DNA of 64,000 bases from Sphingobacterium sp. R2 (GCF_040760075.1 NZ_CP142884.1:4340001-4404000), one strand, 5' to 3'; shown: positions 45,226 through 54,838, numbered from the stretch's first letter. A program made the numbers and translations. The notes: generated from the sequence alone by a model not told the origin.

Positions 45226-47790
45226 ATGCACAATTCAAATATATTCTCACAGAAAGAAGCCATCTATATTGATGGAAAGGACAAGACCAGTGATATCCAG
45301 TCCTATTCTTTCGTAGGCGAGAAATGTATTGTGGCATTTAAAAGCAGCAATAAAAAATATACGTACAATAAAGATAAAGTTCAGATCATCAAATCTGCTT
45401 TGCAGAGCAAAAAAGCCCAGACAACTTTCAAGTATCTAAAAGCGATTGCAGATGCCGTTGGACTTAAATCCGATGAAGGAAAAAACATTCTATCGGATAG
45501 TTACGACAGAATATCATTTATCCCTGAATATGCCATCCTATCCTATTATCTGAATGAAACGCAGCCAGCGGATTGTTTCCCTTCTTCTCCTATTGAAATA
45601 TTCCCCTTCGGTTTCAACCTCAGTCAGAAAGAGGCTGTAAATAATGCCTTTGCCAACCCACTGAGTATTATTGAGGGCCCTCCGGGCACAGGTAAAACAC
45701 AGACGATCCTAAATATAATCGCCAACGCTATCATGCGTGGTCAAAGTGTAGCTGTAGTGTCAAGCAATAACTCGGCAACGAAAAATGTGTATGAAAAATT
45801 GCATAAGAATGGGCTCTCCTTTATCGCTGCTTTGCTGGGAAGCAACCAGAATAAAAGAGAATTTATAGAATCGCAATCGGACATTCCTGACCTATCCAAG
45901 TTTCAGTTAAATGACAAAGTGTTCACTCAACTGAAACAACAGAATAGTGAGCTCCTGTTACAGCTCACCGAAAAACTAGCACAGAAGAACGAGCTGGCCA
46001 CGCTGAAACTCCTTGTTGAAAACATAAAAACGGAACAGCAGCATTTTCTGAATGCTGTGAAATCAATAGCAGACTTTAAACTGAATAGAAACCTTTCATC
46101 AGATCGGCTACTGGCACTCTGGAATTCCGTCTCCGATCAGGAACATACTGGCAAACAGTTTAACTGGTGGAAGAAACTAATCTATCGTTTCAGGTACCGC
46201 ATCAAAGATAAGGGCTTTTATACCCTATCGCGTTGGGACATGATCAGGATTGCTCAATCGGCTTATTATCGAACCAAGATTGCTGAACTGGCATCTCGTA
46301 TCGGATCATTGGAAAAGGATTTACACAATTTCTCCTTTGACGCAAAGATGCGTGAGTATACGGGAATCGCGATGCGGCTTTTTAAAAATGTACTTTACAA
46401 CAGGTATCAGCATAAGGATCGTCCGATATATCAGGAAGCTGATCTGCGTGGTAAGTCCACAAGTTTCATCGAAGACTACCCTGTCATCATGAGCACTACA
46501 TACTCGCTGCGCAGGTGCCTGGCTGAGCATACGACCTATGACTATGTGATCATTGATGAGTCTTCGCAGGTGGATCTGGCGACAGGTGCATTGGCCTTAT
46601 CATGCGCCAAACGTGCCGTTATTGTCGGTGACCTCAAGCAGCTGCCGAATGTAGTAGATGCGACAATAGCCCAAAAGACAGATGCAATCTTCCATGCATT
46701 CAAGCTGTCTGAACCTTATCATTATGCAAAAAACAGTTTACTTGCATCCATCACACAGTTATTCCCTGATGTCCATAAAACACTGCTGAAAGAACATTAC
46801 CGTTGCCATCCAAAGATCATTGAATTCTGTAACCGTAAATTCTACAATGAACAGCTCATTATCCTCTCTGAGCCAACATCAGAGCGCGAACCGCTACTGG
46901 TCTACCGGACAGTGGCGGGTAACCATGCGCGGGCACGGATGAATCAGCGGCAGATCGATGTTATCCTACAGGAGATCATTCCGCTGCAGCAGCTTGCTTC
47001 GGTTGACCTGGGTATAGTGACACCTTATCGTAATCAGACAAATGCCTTGCAGGGTACATTTGCGGGTACGGAGATTATAGCTGATACGGTTGATAAATTT
47101 CAGGGTCGGGAAAATGATGTGATTATTCTTTCAACGGTCGACAATGAAATCTCCGAGTTTACAGATAATCCTAACCGGCTAAATGTGGCCATCTCCCGCG
47201 CTAAAGATCAGCTGATCCTATTGGTACATGGCAACGATGCTGAAAATGAGAGCAATATTGCAGATCTGATTCGTTACATTGAATACAATAACTTCACGAT
47301 CATCCAGAGTAAGCTGCATTCGATCTTTGATTACCTATACAAAGGCTATGAGGAAAAGCGACAGAGGATCTTGTCGCAGAAGCGTATCAAATCGGTATTT
47401 GATAGTGAAAATTTAATGTATACTCTGGTGCGTTCCGTAATATCTGATGACAGGTTTTCAAAATACGATGTGCTTCTCCATTTTCCATTGCGGAGCCTGA
47501 TTGACGACTATTCACTCATGACGCCTGCAGAAGCAAAATATGCAGGTCATCACATGACGCACCTTGATTTTCTGATCTACAACAAACTTGGCAAGAATCC
47601 GGTTCTGGCGATCGAAGTGGATGGTTATGCTTATCACGCCGTCGAAGGAAAACAATCGGAACGCGACGCGATGAAAGATGCCATACTGGAAAAGTACGGT
47701 CTGCCCCTACTTCGTTTTTCGACCACGGGCAGCGGTGAACGGGAAAGGTTGGCAAGGAGATTGGGTGAATTGTCTGCGCTTAAGCAATAG
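45226..47790 (+). CDS. SF1 helicase with C-terminal DUF2726-like nuclease domain
   Basis: 854 residues. Walker A IIEGPPGTGKTQT (148-160), Walker B YVIIDESSQVD, motif III VIVGDLKQLP, motif IV/V HYRCHPKIIEF and VDKFQGRENDVIILS, motif VI LNVAISRAKDQLILL: a UPF1/DNA2-like SF1B helicase. The last 120 residues (THLDFLIYNK, then VLAIEVDGYAYHA) form a DUF2726/Vsr-like endonuclease. Helicase-nuclease fusions of this kind occur in defence islands. It has its own promoter region and no partner gene in the same direction. Confidence 0.85.
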   Translation: MHNSNIFSQKEAIYIDGKDKTSDIQSYSFVGEKCIVAFKSSNKKYTYNKDKVQIIKSALQSKKAQTTFKYLKAIADAVGLKSDEGKNILSDSYDRISFIPEYAILSYYLNETQPADCFPSSPIEIFPFGFNLSQKEAVNNAFANPLSIIEGPPGTGKTQTILNIIANAIMRGQSVAVVSSNNSATKNVYEKLHKNGLSFIAALLGSNQNKREFIESQSDIPDLSKFQLNDKVFTQLKQQNSELLLQLTEKLAQKNELATLKLLVENIKTEQQHFLNAVKSIADFKLNRNLSSDRLLALWNSVSDQEHTGKQFNWWKKLIYRFRYRIKDKGFYTLSRWDMIRIAQSAYYRTKIAELASRIGSLEKDLHNFSFDAKMREYTGIAMRLFKNVLYNRYQHKDRPIYQEADLRGKSTSFIEDYPVIMSTTYSLRRCLAEHTTYDYVIIDESSQVDLATGALALSCAKRAVIVGDLKQLPNVVDATIAQKTDAIFHAFKLSEPYHYAKNSLLASITQLFPDVHKTLLKEHYRCHPKIIEFCNRKFYNEQLIILSEPTSEREPLLVYRTVAGNHARARMNQRQIDVILQEIIPLQQLASVDLGIVTPYRNQTNALQGTFAGTEIIADTVDKFQGRENDVIILSTVDNEISEFTDNPNRLNVAISRAKDQLILLVHGNDAENESNIADLIRYIEYNNFTIIQSKLHSIFDYLYKGYEEKRQRILSQKRIKSVFDSENLMYTLVRSVISDDRFSKYDVLLHFPLRSLIDDYSLMTPAEAKYAGHHMTHLDFLIYNKLGKNPVLAIEVDGYAYHAVEGKQSERDAMKDAILEKYGLPLLRFSTTGSGERERLARRLGELSALKQ

Positions 47791-48493
47791 ATAAATTTCC
47801 CCCTATAATGGCTAGTAAACGAGTGATCATTTCACATAGATTATTATACCTTCCTCCAATACTTTAGGCAAATTTATTAAAACAATAGATTAACGTTATT
47901 AGAGACCTTGCACAGGTACTGCCTTAAAAGATTAAAATGGAAAGTATCTTATCTAACAAATAACAATCCTATCATATAGGATTGTCTTCAAAGTACTTCA
48001 TCAATAATAAATTGATTTCTTGTAATCGTTCATGCAAATGAATTTTATTATGCATTAAATAGTCCCGAACCCTGTATAAATTGTCTTGATCCACAATTTT
48101 CATCAAGATCTACAAGTCGTTTAATCTCCGCCAGGCATTGGGCAATTTGTTTATCTATTTCGGAAATAAGCCCTTTGTTGCTTTTAATGATGAACGCTTG
48201 AACCTCATGAGAGCAGTCTCTGCTGTGTTTGATATGACCAAGAGCTGTTTTTGTTCTGCAATTGAGCATAATATTATTGCCAGTCTCACGAGTACTCCAC
48301 ATCATCCAAACCTGATCCGTCAACGTAAAATATTTTTTAATGCTTAAATCATCTATCGTTAAAAATCGGGTAACAGAAAACTTAATAGACAGCTAATTCT
48401 TCATTCTCAACACCAAGGAATAATTTTTTTTAAAACCAAACAGGATTCGCCCCTCCCAGACTCAAGGTTTTTTTATTCTTTTTATATCCTTTT
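47791..48493 (-). other. 3' flank of repeat-family copy C with a remnant frame
   Basis: 48310-48490 is the block shared with 30310-30505 (AACCAAACAGGATTCG, CCCAGACTCAAGG and T run). From about 48340 to 48048 a minus-strand frame reads LTDQVWMMWSTRETG and on. Its start also matches the other block, so both belong to an older, decayed gene after the 155-residue gene. 47791-48040 shows nothing. Confidence 0.35.
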
Positions 48494-48961
48494 TCATCGA
48501 ATATCGTCCTTTATCCATTTTAATTCCCCGCATCTGATCATGGCTATATACTTTTGCACGTGATCATCGGTCAATAAGCAATTGTCATCAAGGTGGTAAT
48601 TGAACTGCTTAGTAAAGCTATAATATTGAATACTTCCTACATAAGCATTATTGAGATAAATATGCCAAAGGCTGTATTCCTTGGCCCGAACTTCCACTAC
48701 CTGCCGTTTTCCATGATGATAAATCAACTCAGGCACATCCGTATCAAAGCGAAGTATAAGCGCATCAATGCACGCTTCCTTGATGTCATCGGCAAGTACA
48801 CCGTATGCCAATTGCCACACGCCCTGAAATTTCCTGAAAACATAAAAAGCAAGGCCATTTTTGTTGTAAAGATGATAATCTTTCATGCCCATGCTTTTAT
48901 CATGCACGGTAATTTGAGCGTGCATTACCCGATTTCGGCAAAAGATCTCTAGTGGTTTCAT
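48494..48961 (-). CDS. 155-residue repeat family, copy C (intact), unknown function
   Basis: Starts MKPLEIFCRNRVMHAQITVH and ends GELKWIKDDIR. It is soluble, mixed alpha/beta, with many aromatic and His residues (MKDYHLYNKNGLAFYVFRKF, WHIYLNNAYVGSIQYYSF). No family is recognised. It is one of four copies in the window (30508, 37861, 60221) and about 95 percent identical to copy D. A 31-bp palindrome lies three bases upstream of the ATG. As a repeated, strongly regulated small protein in an immunity array it may be an immunity protein, but that is inference. Confidence 0.7.
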   Translation of the reverse strand: MKPLEIFCRNRVMHAQITVHDKSMGMKDYHLYNKNGLAFYVFRKFQGVWQLAYGVLADDIKEACIDALILRFDTDVPELIYHHGKRQVVEVRAKEYSLWHIYLNNAYVGSIQYYSFTKQFNYHLDDNCLLTDDHVQKYIAMIRCGELKWIKDDIR

Positions 48962-48964
48962 TTT

Positions 48965-48995
48965 ACAATATTACTAATAATATTAGTAATATTGT
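48965..48995. promoter_or_regulatory. Palindromic operator-like site upstream of copy C
   Basis: ACAATATTACTAAT at 48965-48978 is repeated inverted at 48982-48995 with a 3-base spacer. It sits three bases before the start codon, in the untranslated leader, and is conserved with copy D. A repressor binding there would block transcription or translation; a hairpin in the mRNA would mask the start. Confidence 0.65.
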
Positions 48996-49054
48996 ATATG
49001 GTAAAGATATTTAGGGTTCAAATTTTTTATATGCCATTGGATGGATGAAGCCTC

Positions 49055-49345
49055 TCATAGCGCGATAATAGCATCAGAACGAATTGCGTGGACATGTTGC
49101 TTGAGCGTTTCTATGAAACGATTGTACATTTCCTGCATCTTCTTCTCATAGCTGGTAGAGCGACCGCCAAAGAAATTGACATTGCTCGCGCCTATTTCGA
49201 TAAAGACAGTGGCGCCGATGACAACATTGGTAGCTATTGGAATGTTGGAATTGGTATGCTGAATTGATAGGCTTACAGCTATTAACTTCAAGATTATTAC
49301 ACATTTAGTTTCCCTAAATCGAAAAGATAATACATTTTCATTTCC
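49055..49345 (-). pseudogene. YbjQ remnant 2 with R1 copy E and DUF6705 scrap
   Basis: From about 49250, IPIATNVVIGATVFIEIGAS, then NVNFFGGRSTSYEKKMQEMY, is a YbjQ/DUF74 fragment lacking its first residues. Upstream, 49277-49303 carries GCTATTAACTTCAAGATTAT of repeat R1, and 49305-49345 encodes a slice of the DUF6705-like protein (ENVLSFRFRETK). Three cassette pieces are thus fused end to end. Confidence 0.65.
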
Positions 49346-49662
49346 TTGGAGGATTTGGTGCACATAGATTTTACCTAGGGCAGACCGGATTATGCTTCCT
49401 TTATCTCCTTTTCTGCTGGACGCTTATACCCGCATTTATCGCTTTGATTGACTTTATCGTTTTTCTCTCCATGAATAAAGAGAGTTTTGATTTGAAATAT
49501 AACCGTATATATTTTTCGCAGCCCATCGTTCATAATTATGTGCCCAACTCCCCCATTCCCCAAAAGGATGCTGCTACTGAAATAGAGCGATTACATGGAT
49601 TGGTGGAAAAAAGAATACTTACACAAGCCGAATTTGAGGACGCAAAGCGGAAACTTTTATGA
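49343..49662 (+). pseudogene. TM2-domain protein with SHOCT tail, 5'-truncated
   Basis: The frame from 49346 reads FLGGFGAHRFYLGQTGLCFL, then a second hydrophobic segment LIPAFIALIDFIVFLSM: the TM2 domain, two helices with the characteristic GxHRFYLG. The end, IERLHGLVEKRILTQAEFED, then AKRKLL, is a SHOCT motif. The N-terminus is lost at the junction with the DUF6705 scrap. A short product from the ATG at 49471 would lack the membrane part. Confidence 0.65.
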
Positions 49663-49767
49663 TGAATAAAGTTGCGTGTTTTTAGCTTTCCGAGAAATTG
49701 TGTATTTTTGTACCAGTCCGGAGTAACAGGATTATCAAACCTATTTGGATAAATAACCAATTTTTTA

Positions 49768-50203
49768 TGCATGAGGAGTATTATAGTTTTGAAAAAACGC
49801 CTGACATACACTATTACGAATTTTTCAGTATAGGCCCAAAAGGTAACATAAGAAAAGTAATTCAGTTTCAACAGATCAATATTGAGGAAAACGTATATAA
49901 TCTTGGATTTGGAGATTTTGATCCTAGTACAAAAGAGATAAGTGATCTAACAACATCAAATAATTTAGATACAAAAAAGGTCCTTACTACTGTAGGTAGA
50001 GCTGTCTAAGACTTTATTCATAAACATCCTCAAGTCATCGTAATGGCAAAAGGTAGTACGGCATCCAGAACGAGATTGTATCAAATGGGAATAGCGGAAT
50101 TCTGGGAAGATATTCAAGAAATATTTGAAGTGAGCCTATTATAAAGACAAGTGGGAATCCTTTGAGAGAGGTAAAAATTATGATGCGTTTTTTATATTTA
50201 AAA
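49768..50203 (+). pseudogene. DUF6934-like gene, nonsense and frameshift
   Basis: MHEEYYSFEKTPDIHYYEFF, then NVYNLGFGDFDPSTKEISDL, resembles DUF6934 proteins. A TAA at 50007-50009 is followed in the same frame by KGSTASRTRLYQMGIAEFWE, and then a one-base shift leads to YYKDKWESFERGKNYDAFFI. So two lesions are present in an otherwise recognisable gene of about 145 codons. Confidence 0.7.
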
Positions 50204-50238
50204 AATAATAACGAACTTTGTATCAGGAGGTTTAAAAC

Positions 50239-50400
50239 ATGAGCACAAATACGAATAAAAAAGATAAAAATAATCATGATATGACGGCTCAAGATCGCCA
50301 AATTATTTATAATACATCTTCATTTTTTAAGAAAAAAAACGAAGATGCTATTGATTTTCTGAAAAAACATCCTATACCTAAGGAGTATATCCGAAAATAG
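50239..50400 (+). CDS. Small protein paired with the DUF6934-like gene
   Basis: 53 residues, very Lys/Asn-rich (MSTNTNKKDKNNHDMTAQDR, then DAIDFLKKHPIPKEYIRK). It has an unusually good ribosome binding site for this genome (AGGAGG, 7 bases before the ATG). It follows directly after the broken gene on the same strand. A small partner gene commonly accompanies DUF6934 genes, as in a toxin-antitoxin pair, but no function is proven. Confidence 0.55.
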   Translation: MSTNTNKKDKNNHDMTAQDRQIIYNTSSFFKKKNEDAIDFLKKHPIPKEYIRK

Positions 50401-50409
50401 AATTTTGCG

Positions 50410-50805
50410 TTAAATTTGGTATATTTCCGAAATCACGCCACCTAATACCAATTTGACAAGAGTCCCATCTTCAACCAGTGTATGTAGTACCTCATGTAAT
50501 TCCGATTCCTCTAATTTATCTATTCCATATACCTTGTTGGTCAAAATAAATTCGCTCATTTTCCATAAAGAAAATTTTATGGGATATTCATTGGTTGGCA
50601 TAAAGTCAAATTCACATACTATACCGTCTTTCTCTAAACGGCAGCCCGCACCATGGAACTGGTAATTGAATCCACCAATTTGTCCCGAGCGATTTCGACT
50701 GCTCTTTTGTTCAAATTCATCCATATTTGGAGAGAACTGATATTTGAAATCGTTTATGAAAGTGACATAATCGTTCAATACTTTCCTTATAACTAGATTA
50801 ATCAT
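50410..50805 (-). CDS. DUF6896-like immunity protein
   Basis: 131 residues. IGGFNYQFHGAGCRLEKDGI, then VCEFDF, matches the DUF6896 pattern (aromatic, HGxGC, acidic FDF strand), a family found among polymorphic-toxin immunity proteins. No signal peptide, so cytosolic. It is convergent with the small gene before it, leaving only 9 bp between the stops. Confidence 0.65.
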   Translation of the reverse strand: MINLVIRKVLNDYVTFINDFKYQFSPNMDEFEQKSSRNRSGQIGGFNYQFHGAGCRLEKDGIVCEFDFMPTNEYPIKFSLWKMSEFILTNKVYGIDKLEESELHEVLHTLVEDGTLVKLVLGGVISEIYQI

Positions 50806-50863
50806 GTTGCATCAAGATACAAATTAGATATGTAAATTAGCTACTGAATTATATATTAATAAA

Positions 50864-51340
50864 ATGGGGATTTTATCGGTTCGTAAGTTATCATTTACAT
50901 GTATTTTATCAATAGGCCTTTTATCGCAGGCTTTCGGTCAGTCCCTTGTTTTGGATGACTCAATCGCGGATATTCCTCCTCACATGATTGAAATATTTCC
51001 TGAGCCACTTTATGGCACAAACGGATTTAAAAATTGGATTGTTAAAAATTATAAGATACCAACGGCAGCCAAGAAAGCAAAAGTAAATGGCAAACTGATG
51101 ATCAATTTTACGATTGAGAAAGATGGACGGCTCAGTAATTTTCGGATAACCAAAGATATTGGTTATCAAACCGGTGAAGCATTAATAACATTGATTCGAA
51201 AATCAAGTCCATGGAAACCGGGATATCAAAATGGATGTGCGGTAAAATGCGGCTATACATATCCCCTGTCATTTAGTAATGGTGAAATAAAATTAGATAA
51301 GGATATACAAAAAGACAAAGATGAAAATCCATATTATTAG
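50864..51340 (+). CDS. TonB C-terminal-domain periplasmic protein
   Basis: Signal peptide (MGILSVRKLSFTCILSIGLL, cleavage near FGQ), then a TonB_C domain: VNGKLMINFTIEKDGRLSNF and GEALITLIRKSSPWKPGYQN with the family's WxPG-like turn. The proline-rich spacer and membrane anchor of a real TonB are missing, so it does not energise transport. Overlaps the metallophosphoesterase gene by 20 bp. Confidence 0.75.
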   Translation: MGILSVRKLSFTCILSIGLLSQAFGQSLVLDDSIADIPPHMIEIFPEPLYGTNGFKNWIVKNYKIPTAAKKAKVNGKLMINFTIEKDGRLSNFRITKDIGYQTGEALITLIRKSSPWKPGYQNGCAVKCGYTYPLSFSNGEIKLDKDIQKDKDENPYY

Positions 51341-52067
51341 CGACCTGCATAGAGAATTTGGATACAACGATATCAATCTGAAATTAGCAGACGTACTTGT
51401 ATTGGCTGGAGATACGGATCTAGGGGTAAAAGGGATCAGCTGGCTCAAATCACTTTCATTGGATATACCGATCATCTATGTGCTGGGAAATCATGAGTAT
51501 TATAAGGGCGCATATCCGAAAACACTATATAAAATCAAAGACGCTGCAAGCAATTCAAACATCCATGTGCTGGAAAATGAATCTTTGGAGATCAACCTCG
51601 TTTGTTTCCATGGCTGCACACTCTGGACTGATTTTTCGTTAAAGGGCAATCCTGCTGCATATGGATCGCTATGTCAAAGCCGTATGAATGATTATAAGAA
51701 GATCAGATTAGGTGACAATTATGTAAAATTAAGAAGCATCGATACGTTTAGAATCCACCAAACTTCGAGACAATGGCTGATGGAAAGTCTTAGTGTCAGC
51801 GAAGCAAAACATAACATCGTAGTGACGCATCATGCTCCGAGCATGCGATCCTTACCAAAGAAGTATTTGGACGATCCGATCAGCGCCGCCTACGTCTCGG
51901 ATATGGAAGCCTTTATCTTAAAGCATCAACCCTCCTATTGGATTCATGGTCATATACATACTCCCGTAAATTATAAAATCGGTAACACTGAAATTATATG
52001 CAATCCACACGGCTATATCAATGAACCGTATAATGGGTTTAATAAGAACCTTGTTATAGAGATATGA
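51321..52067 (+). CDS. Metallophosphoesterase, copy 2 (intact)
   Basis: A calcineurin-like phosphoesterase of 248 residues with all five metal motifs: SDLHREFG, AGDTDLG, GNHEYY, VTHHAPS and HGHIHTP. Cytosolic. The DNA is about 90 percent identical to the broken copy at 33449, and a 32-codon degenerate start is at 63665. Substrate unknown. Its recurrence at three cassette junctions suggests it travels with the immunity array. Confidence 0.88.
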   Translation: MKIHIISDLHREFGYNDINLKLADVLVLAGDTDLGVKGISWLKSLSLDIPIIYVLGNHEYYKGAYPKTLYKIKDAASNSNIHVLENESLEINLVCFHGCTLWTDFSLKGNPAAYGSLCQSRMNDYKKIRLGDNYVKLRSIDTFRIHQTSRQWLMESLSVSEAKHNIVVTHHAPSMRSLPKKYLDDPISAAYVSDMEAFILKHQPSYWIHGHIHTPVNYKIGNTEIICNPHGYINEPYNGFNKNLVIEI

Positions 52068-52080
52068 ACAAAAAACAACA

Positions 52081-52506
52081 ATGAGAATGGAACAAATCGA
52101 CGTCCTATGGCAGGGAAAAGTTAATCAATTTCCATATCGGATATATAGATCCACAACGAAAAATGACGTTGAAACGATGAAGGATTTTGAGGAACTAGGT
52201 CTCATGACCCGTCATCATGATGGGTACATTCGTGAAATAGCAATAGCGAAACTAATGAATCTTTTTCCCTCGGAAAGCATTCCATATGTAGTGCAGCTAT
52301 TAGGTGAGTATGTTATGGAAATCCATTTGACCATTATTGCATGCATTACCCCGCAGCAAAAGAGTTGGATCAAAGAATTCTTTACTGAAAACACATTATA
52401 TGAAAGGGCGATCCGAAGTAGAATAATAAGCTATTGGAATTGTTACTACAGATTTGACTTTATCAAATTGAAAGATTATCCAGCTTTCCAGTTTTTCTCT
52501 GATTGA
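52081..52506 (+). CDS. Uncharacterised small protein
   Basis: 141 residues, helical, cytosolic (VETMKDFEELGLMTRHHDGY, then IREIAIAKLMNLFPSESIPY). The region 45-95 looks like one or two HEAT-like helical pairs. No family is recognised. It follows the metallophosphoesterase by 13 bp and is probably co-transcribed. An immunity role would fit the position. Confidence 0.6.
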   Translation: MRMEQIDVLWQGKVNQFPYRIYRSTTKNDVETMKDFEELGLMTRHHDGYIREIAIAKLMNLFPSESIPYVVQLLGEYVMEIHLTIIACITPQQKSWIKEFFTENTLYERAIRSRIISYWNCYYRFDFIKLKDYPAFQFFSD

Positions 52507-52543
52507 CTTATAATCAATACGACAACTATTAATAGGAAATTAC

Positions 52544-52849
52544 CTATTGAGTATAGTCTTCAATCTTTCGCGTATAGTGATCAATCAAATGTTGTTCAGT
52601 ATTATCCAACAGTTGAAGTGAATCAATTCGAATATCCCTATCAAGAAATATCTTTTTCCATTTTGCTATTGTATATCTAGAACGGTGCGAGGTGGAGAGG
52701 ATCACCTGATCTTCCTCTGCAATGAATATTGTATTAAATATCTCTACAGCAGCACTACTGAATACATAGAAGTCATCAGTTGCCTGCTCTACATGCCTAT
52801 GTGGATTGGCATGTACCATGACACCGTCTATATCTAAAAAGAAAATCAT
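52544..52849 (-). CDS. HAD-type protein of the RNA-repair-associated group, short
   Basis: MIFFLDIDGVMVHANPHRHV has HAD motif I (DIDGV), and VILSTSHRSRYTIAKWKKIF carries motif II (ST then SHR), like the small HAD domains linked to Swiss-army-knife RNA repair proteins. At 101 residues it ends RKIEDYTQ before motif IV (DD), so it is probably truncated and inactive. Confidence 0.65.
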   Translation of the reverse strand: MIFFLDIDGVMVHANPHRHVEQATDDFYVFSSAAVEIFNTIFIAEEDQVILSTSHRSRYTIAKWKKIFLDRDIRIDSLQLLDNTEQHLIDHYTRKIEDYTQ

Positions 52850-52974
52850 GTTGCACGAAGCTAATGATTAATTTGGCACTTCCACTCCAACCGTTTACGA
52901 TTTAATAATAAAAAATACTAGCCATAGATGGATAGTCCATCCTAATTTTGTAAATTCAACGCATAAGCCATAGC

Positions 52975-53562
52975 ATGAAACAGTTCATAAAACTATTCCA
53001 CATTTCTGCCCTTACTATCCTCATTACTGGTTGCAAGGATCCATCTCGCACAAAGACAATGGATTTTGGTCTATTTACACTTGAGGTTCCCTATAAATGG
53101 CAACAAGTCAAACAAAACGGAATCGACAGTTATGTCGGCGCAATTGCTGTAGACAACAACGATACGCTTTACTTCGATCTGGGGATGTATTCCAATAGTT
53201 TGACAGAGCATAACATAGAAGTCATTACCAGACAGATGATGGAGGAAAGTGCAACGGACTCTTCGGACTATATTATTGTAAAAGATATGCCGATATTGGA
53301 TTTGGATCTCGATGCTGATCTTTACAGAAAACAAAATGTATCCTGGGATATTATCGATAACAGAAGAGCGAAAATCGTATTTCCGAGAATATCCGGAAAA
53401 GGAAACACCGGAGTGTACATCGGCAGCCTATGGGGAGACTCTTCAAAAGTCCGATTTAACCTTCATGGTTCAAACCTGAATGCGCAAACAGAACAGGATC
53501 TTCTTAAATCGATAAAGACATTGAGATTCCACAAACGTAATATGGATAATGAAGAGAATTGA
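52975..53562 (+). CDS. Lipoprotein, possible immunity factor
   Basis: MKQFIKLFHISALTILITGC is a lipoprotein signal peptide (Cys20). The 176-residue mature part is beta-rich (TMDFGLFTLEVPYKWQQVKQ, then SYVGAIAVDNNDTLYFDLG). No known domain. It overlaps the LicD-like gene by 14 bp, so it belongs to the same operon as the effector module downstream. Confidence 0.65.
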   Translation: MKQFIKLFHISALTILITGCKDPSRTKTMDFGLFTLEVPYKWQQVKQNGIDSYVGAIAVDNNDTLYFDLGMYSNSLTEHNIEVITRQMMEESATDSSDYIIVKDMPILDLDLDADLYRKQNVSWDIIDNRRAKIVFPRISGKGNTGVYIGSLWGDSSKVRFNLHGSNLNAQTEQDLLKSIKTLRFHKRNMDNEEN

Positions 53563-54838
53563 CGCTCCCCTATTTGTACATCTCAGTTTTATGGCTTTGA
53601 CATTTTATGCACTATTAACAGACGGTGATTGTCTGAGGTATTTTACGAAGAATTTAAATTTCAATCTGATTATCTTTGGATTGCAGGTTGCAGCACTTAT
53701 TTATGCAGGATACCTACAGGCGCAAAGAAATAGAAAGATTTTCTCCATATTCTGGCCAGCATTGGTTGGGTTGATAACACTTATATCGTGTGTACTCATC
53801 ACGGGAAATTATCAGTTTAATACCAATATAAATATCACGATTTTATGGCTGATTCCTGAGGCTTATTACATAGCATATGATGTTTTAATAGCTCATCTCA
53901 TCAAGGAAATGCCACTCCCATTGAATATAAATTGGCAATTTCAAGCGAAATGCATCTATATTATTCTCTCGGCCATGCCTATCGCATTCAGCAGGTTTGG
54001 GTTTTATTGGGGTACTTCGTCTTATATTATTTCAAGGAAGTCCATAAAGGAACTCATAGAGAACTGTTCGGAAATAAGATGGCCACTAGCAGAACAGCTC
54101 TTGGAGCTGGGAATTTCCCGTAAAATCAAGATGATTGCCGTTGATACGGACTGGACCATGTTCGCCGACCGCAAAGCCCCTTCTTATTTGGCAAGAAAAA
54201 AAAGTATGATCGAATACATTGAGTCGTACAGCGCATGGGAGAAGGACGAGATAAATGAAGTACGGGAAATATTATGCTACCTTTCGGAAACTGCCGCATC
54301 ACTGGATGTGAAGATATTTCTGCATGCAGGAACGCTGCTCGGGTCGATCAGGCATAGCGGAAAAATTATGCCCTGGGACGATGATATCGATCTCATGGTA
54401 AGAAATGAAGATCTTACAATTTTGATCCCTGCTATACGGAAGGACAACATATATAATGTGACCGAATGGACATGGTCAAAAACAGGAAAAACATATTATA
54501 AGATCTGGAAAGAGGGCGGTTATAAAACAGAAGGCTATGAATACACTTTTCCGTTTGTCGACATCTGGTGGACTGAAGAAATCGGGAATAAAATCCATAC
54601 CAATGACGGGTATGTTTTTGAGAAGAAGAGCTACTTTCCATTGCAGCCTATCGAATTCGAAAATGCCAAGTTCTATCATCCCGCCGTGGCAACAGATATA
54701 CTGGACACGATGTATAAAGGCTGGAGAAATGAAATCAAGATATTTTCGTGGTCGCATAGATTTAAAAAGCACAACGTCAAACAGATCAGTGTTCCCATCA
54801 CCACAGACAAGAAAGGAAGATTTACAAATTACAAATGA
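53549..54838 (+). CDS. Membrane protein with C-terminal LicD-family transferase domain
   Basis: 429 residues. The first 165 contain about four membrane helices (8-24, 35-55, 66-85, 93-112, 133-152). The C-terminal part is a LicD (phosphocholine/nucleotidyl transferase) domain: IFLHAGTLLGSIRHSGKIMP, then WDDDIDLMV with the metal-binding Asp cluster, and WTWSKTGKTYYKIW. Its stop overlaps the effector's ATG (ATGA). LicD-fold enzymes attach phosphorylated groups to glycans or proteins. A close but truncated second copy at 56408 again stands before an effector, so this protein probably serves effector modification, export or immunity. That is inference. Confidence 0.82.
   Translation: MKRIDAPLFVHLSFMALTFYALLTDGDCLRYFTKNLNFNLIIFGLQVAALIYAGYLQAQRNRKIFSIFWPALVGLITLISCVLITGNYQFNTNINITILWLIPEAYYIAYDVLIAHLIKEMPLPLNINWQFQAKCIYIILSAMPIAFSRFGFYWGTSSYIISRKSIKELIENCSEIRWPLAEQLLELGISRKIKMIAVDTDWTMFADRKAPSYLARKKSMIEYIESYSAWEKDEINEVREILCYLSETAASLDVKIFLHAGTLLGSIRHSGKIMPWDDDIDLMVRNEDLTILIPAIRKDNIYNVTEWTWSKTGKTYYKIWKEGGYKTEGYEYTFPFVDIWWTEEIGNKIHTNDGYVFEKKSYFPLQPIEFENAKFYHPAVATDILDTMYKGWRNEIKIFSWSHRFKKHNVKQISVPITTDKKGRFTNYK

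Noticed and set aside
48593-48952. 119-codon frame antisense to the 155-residue gene (also at 60320)
   Set aside because: Present in both copies only because the sense gene is conserved; composition does not look like protein.
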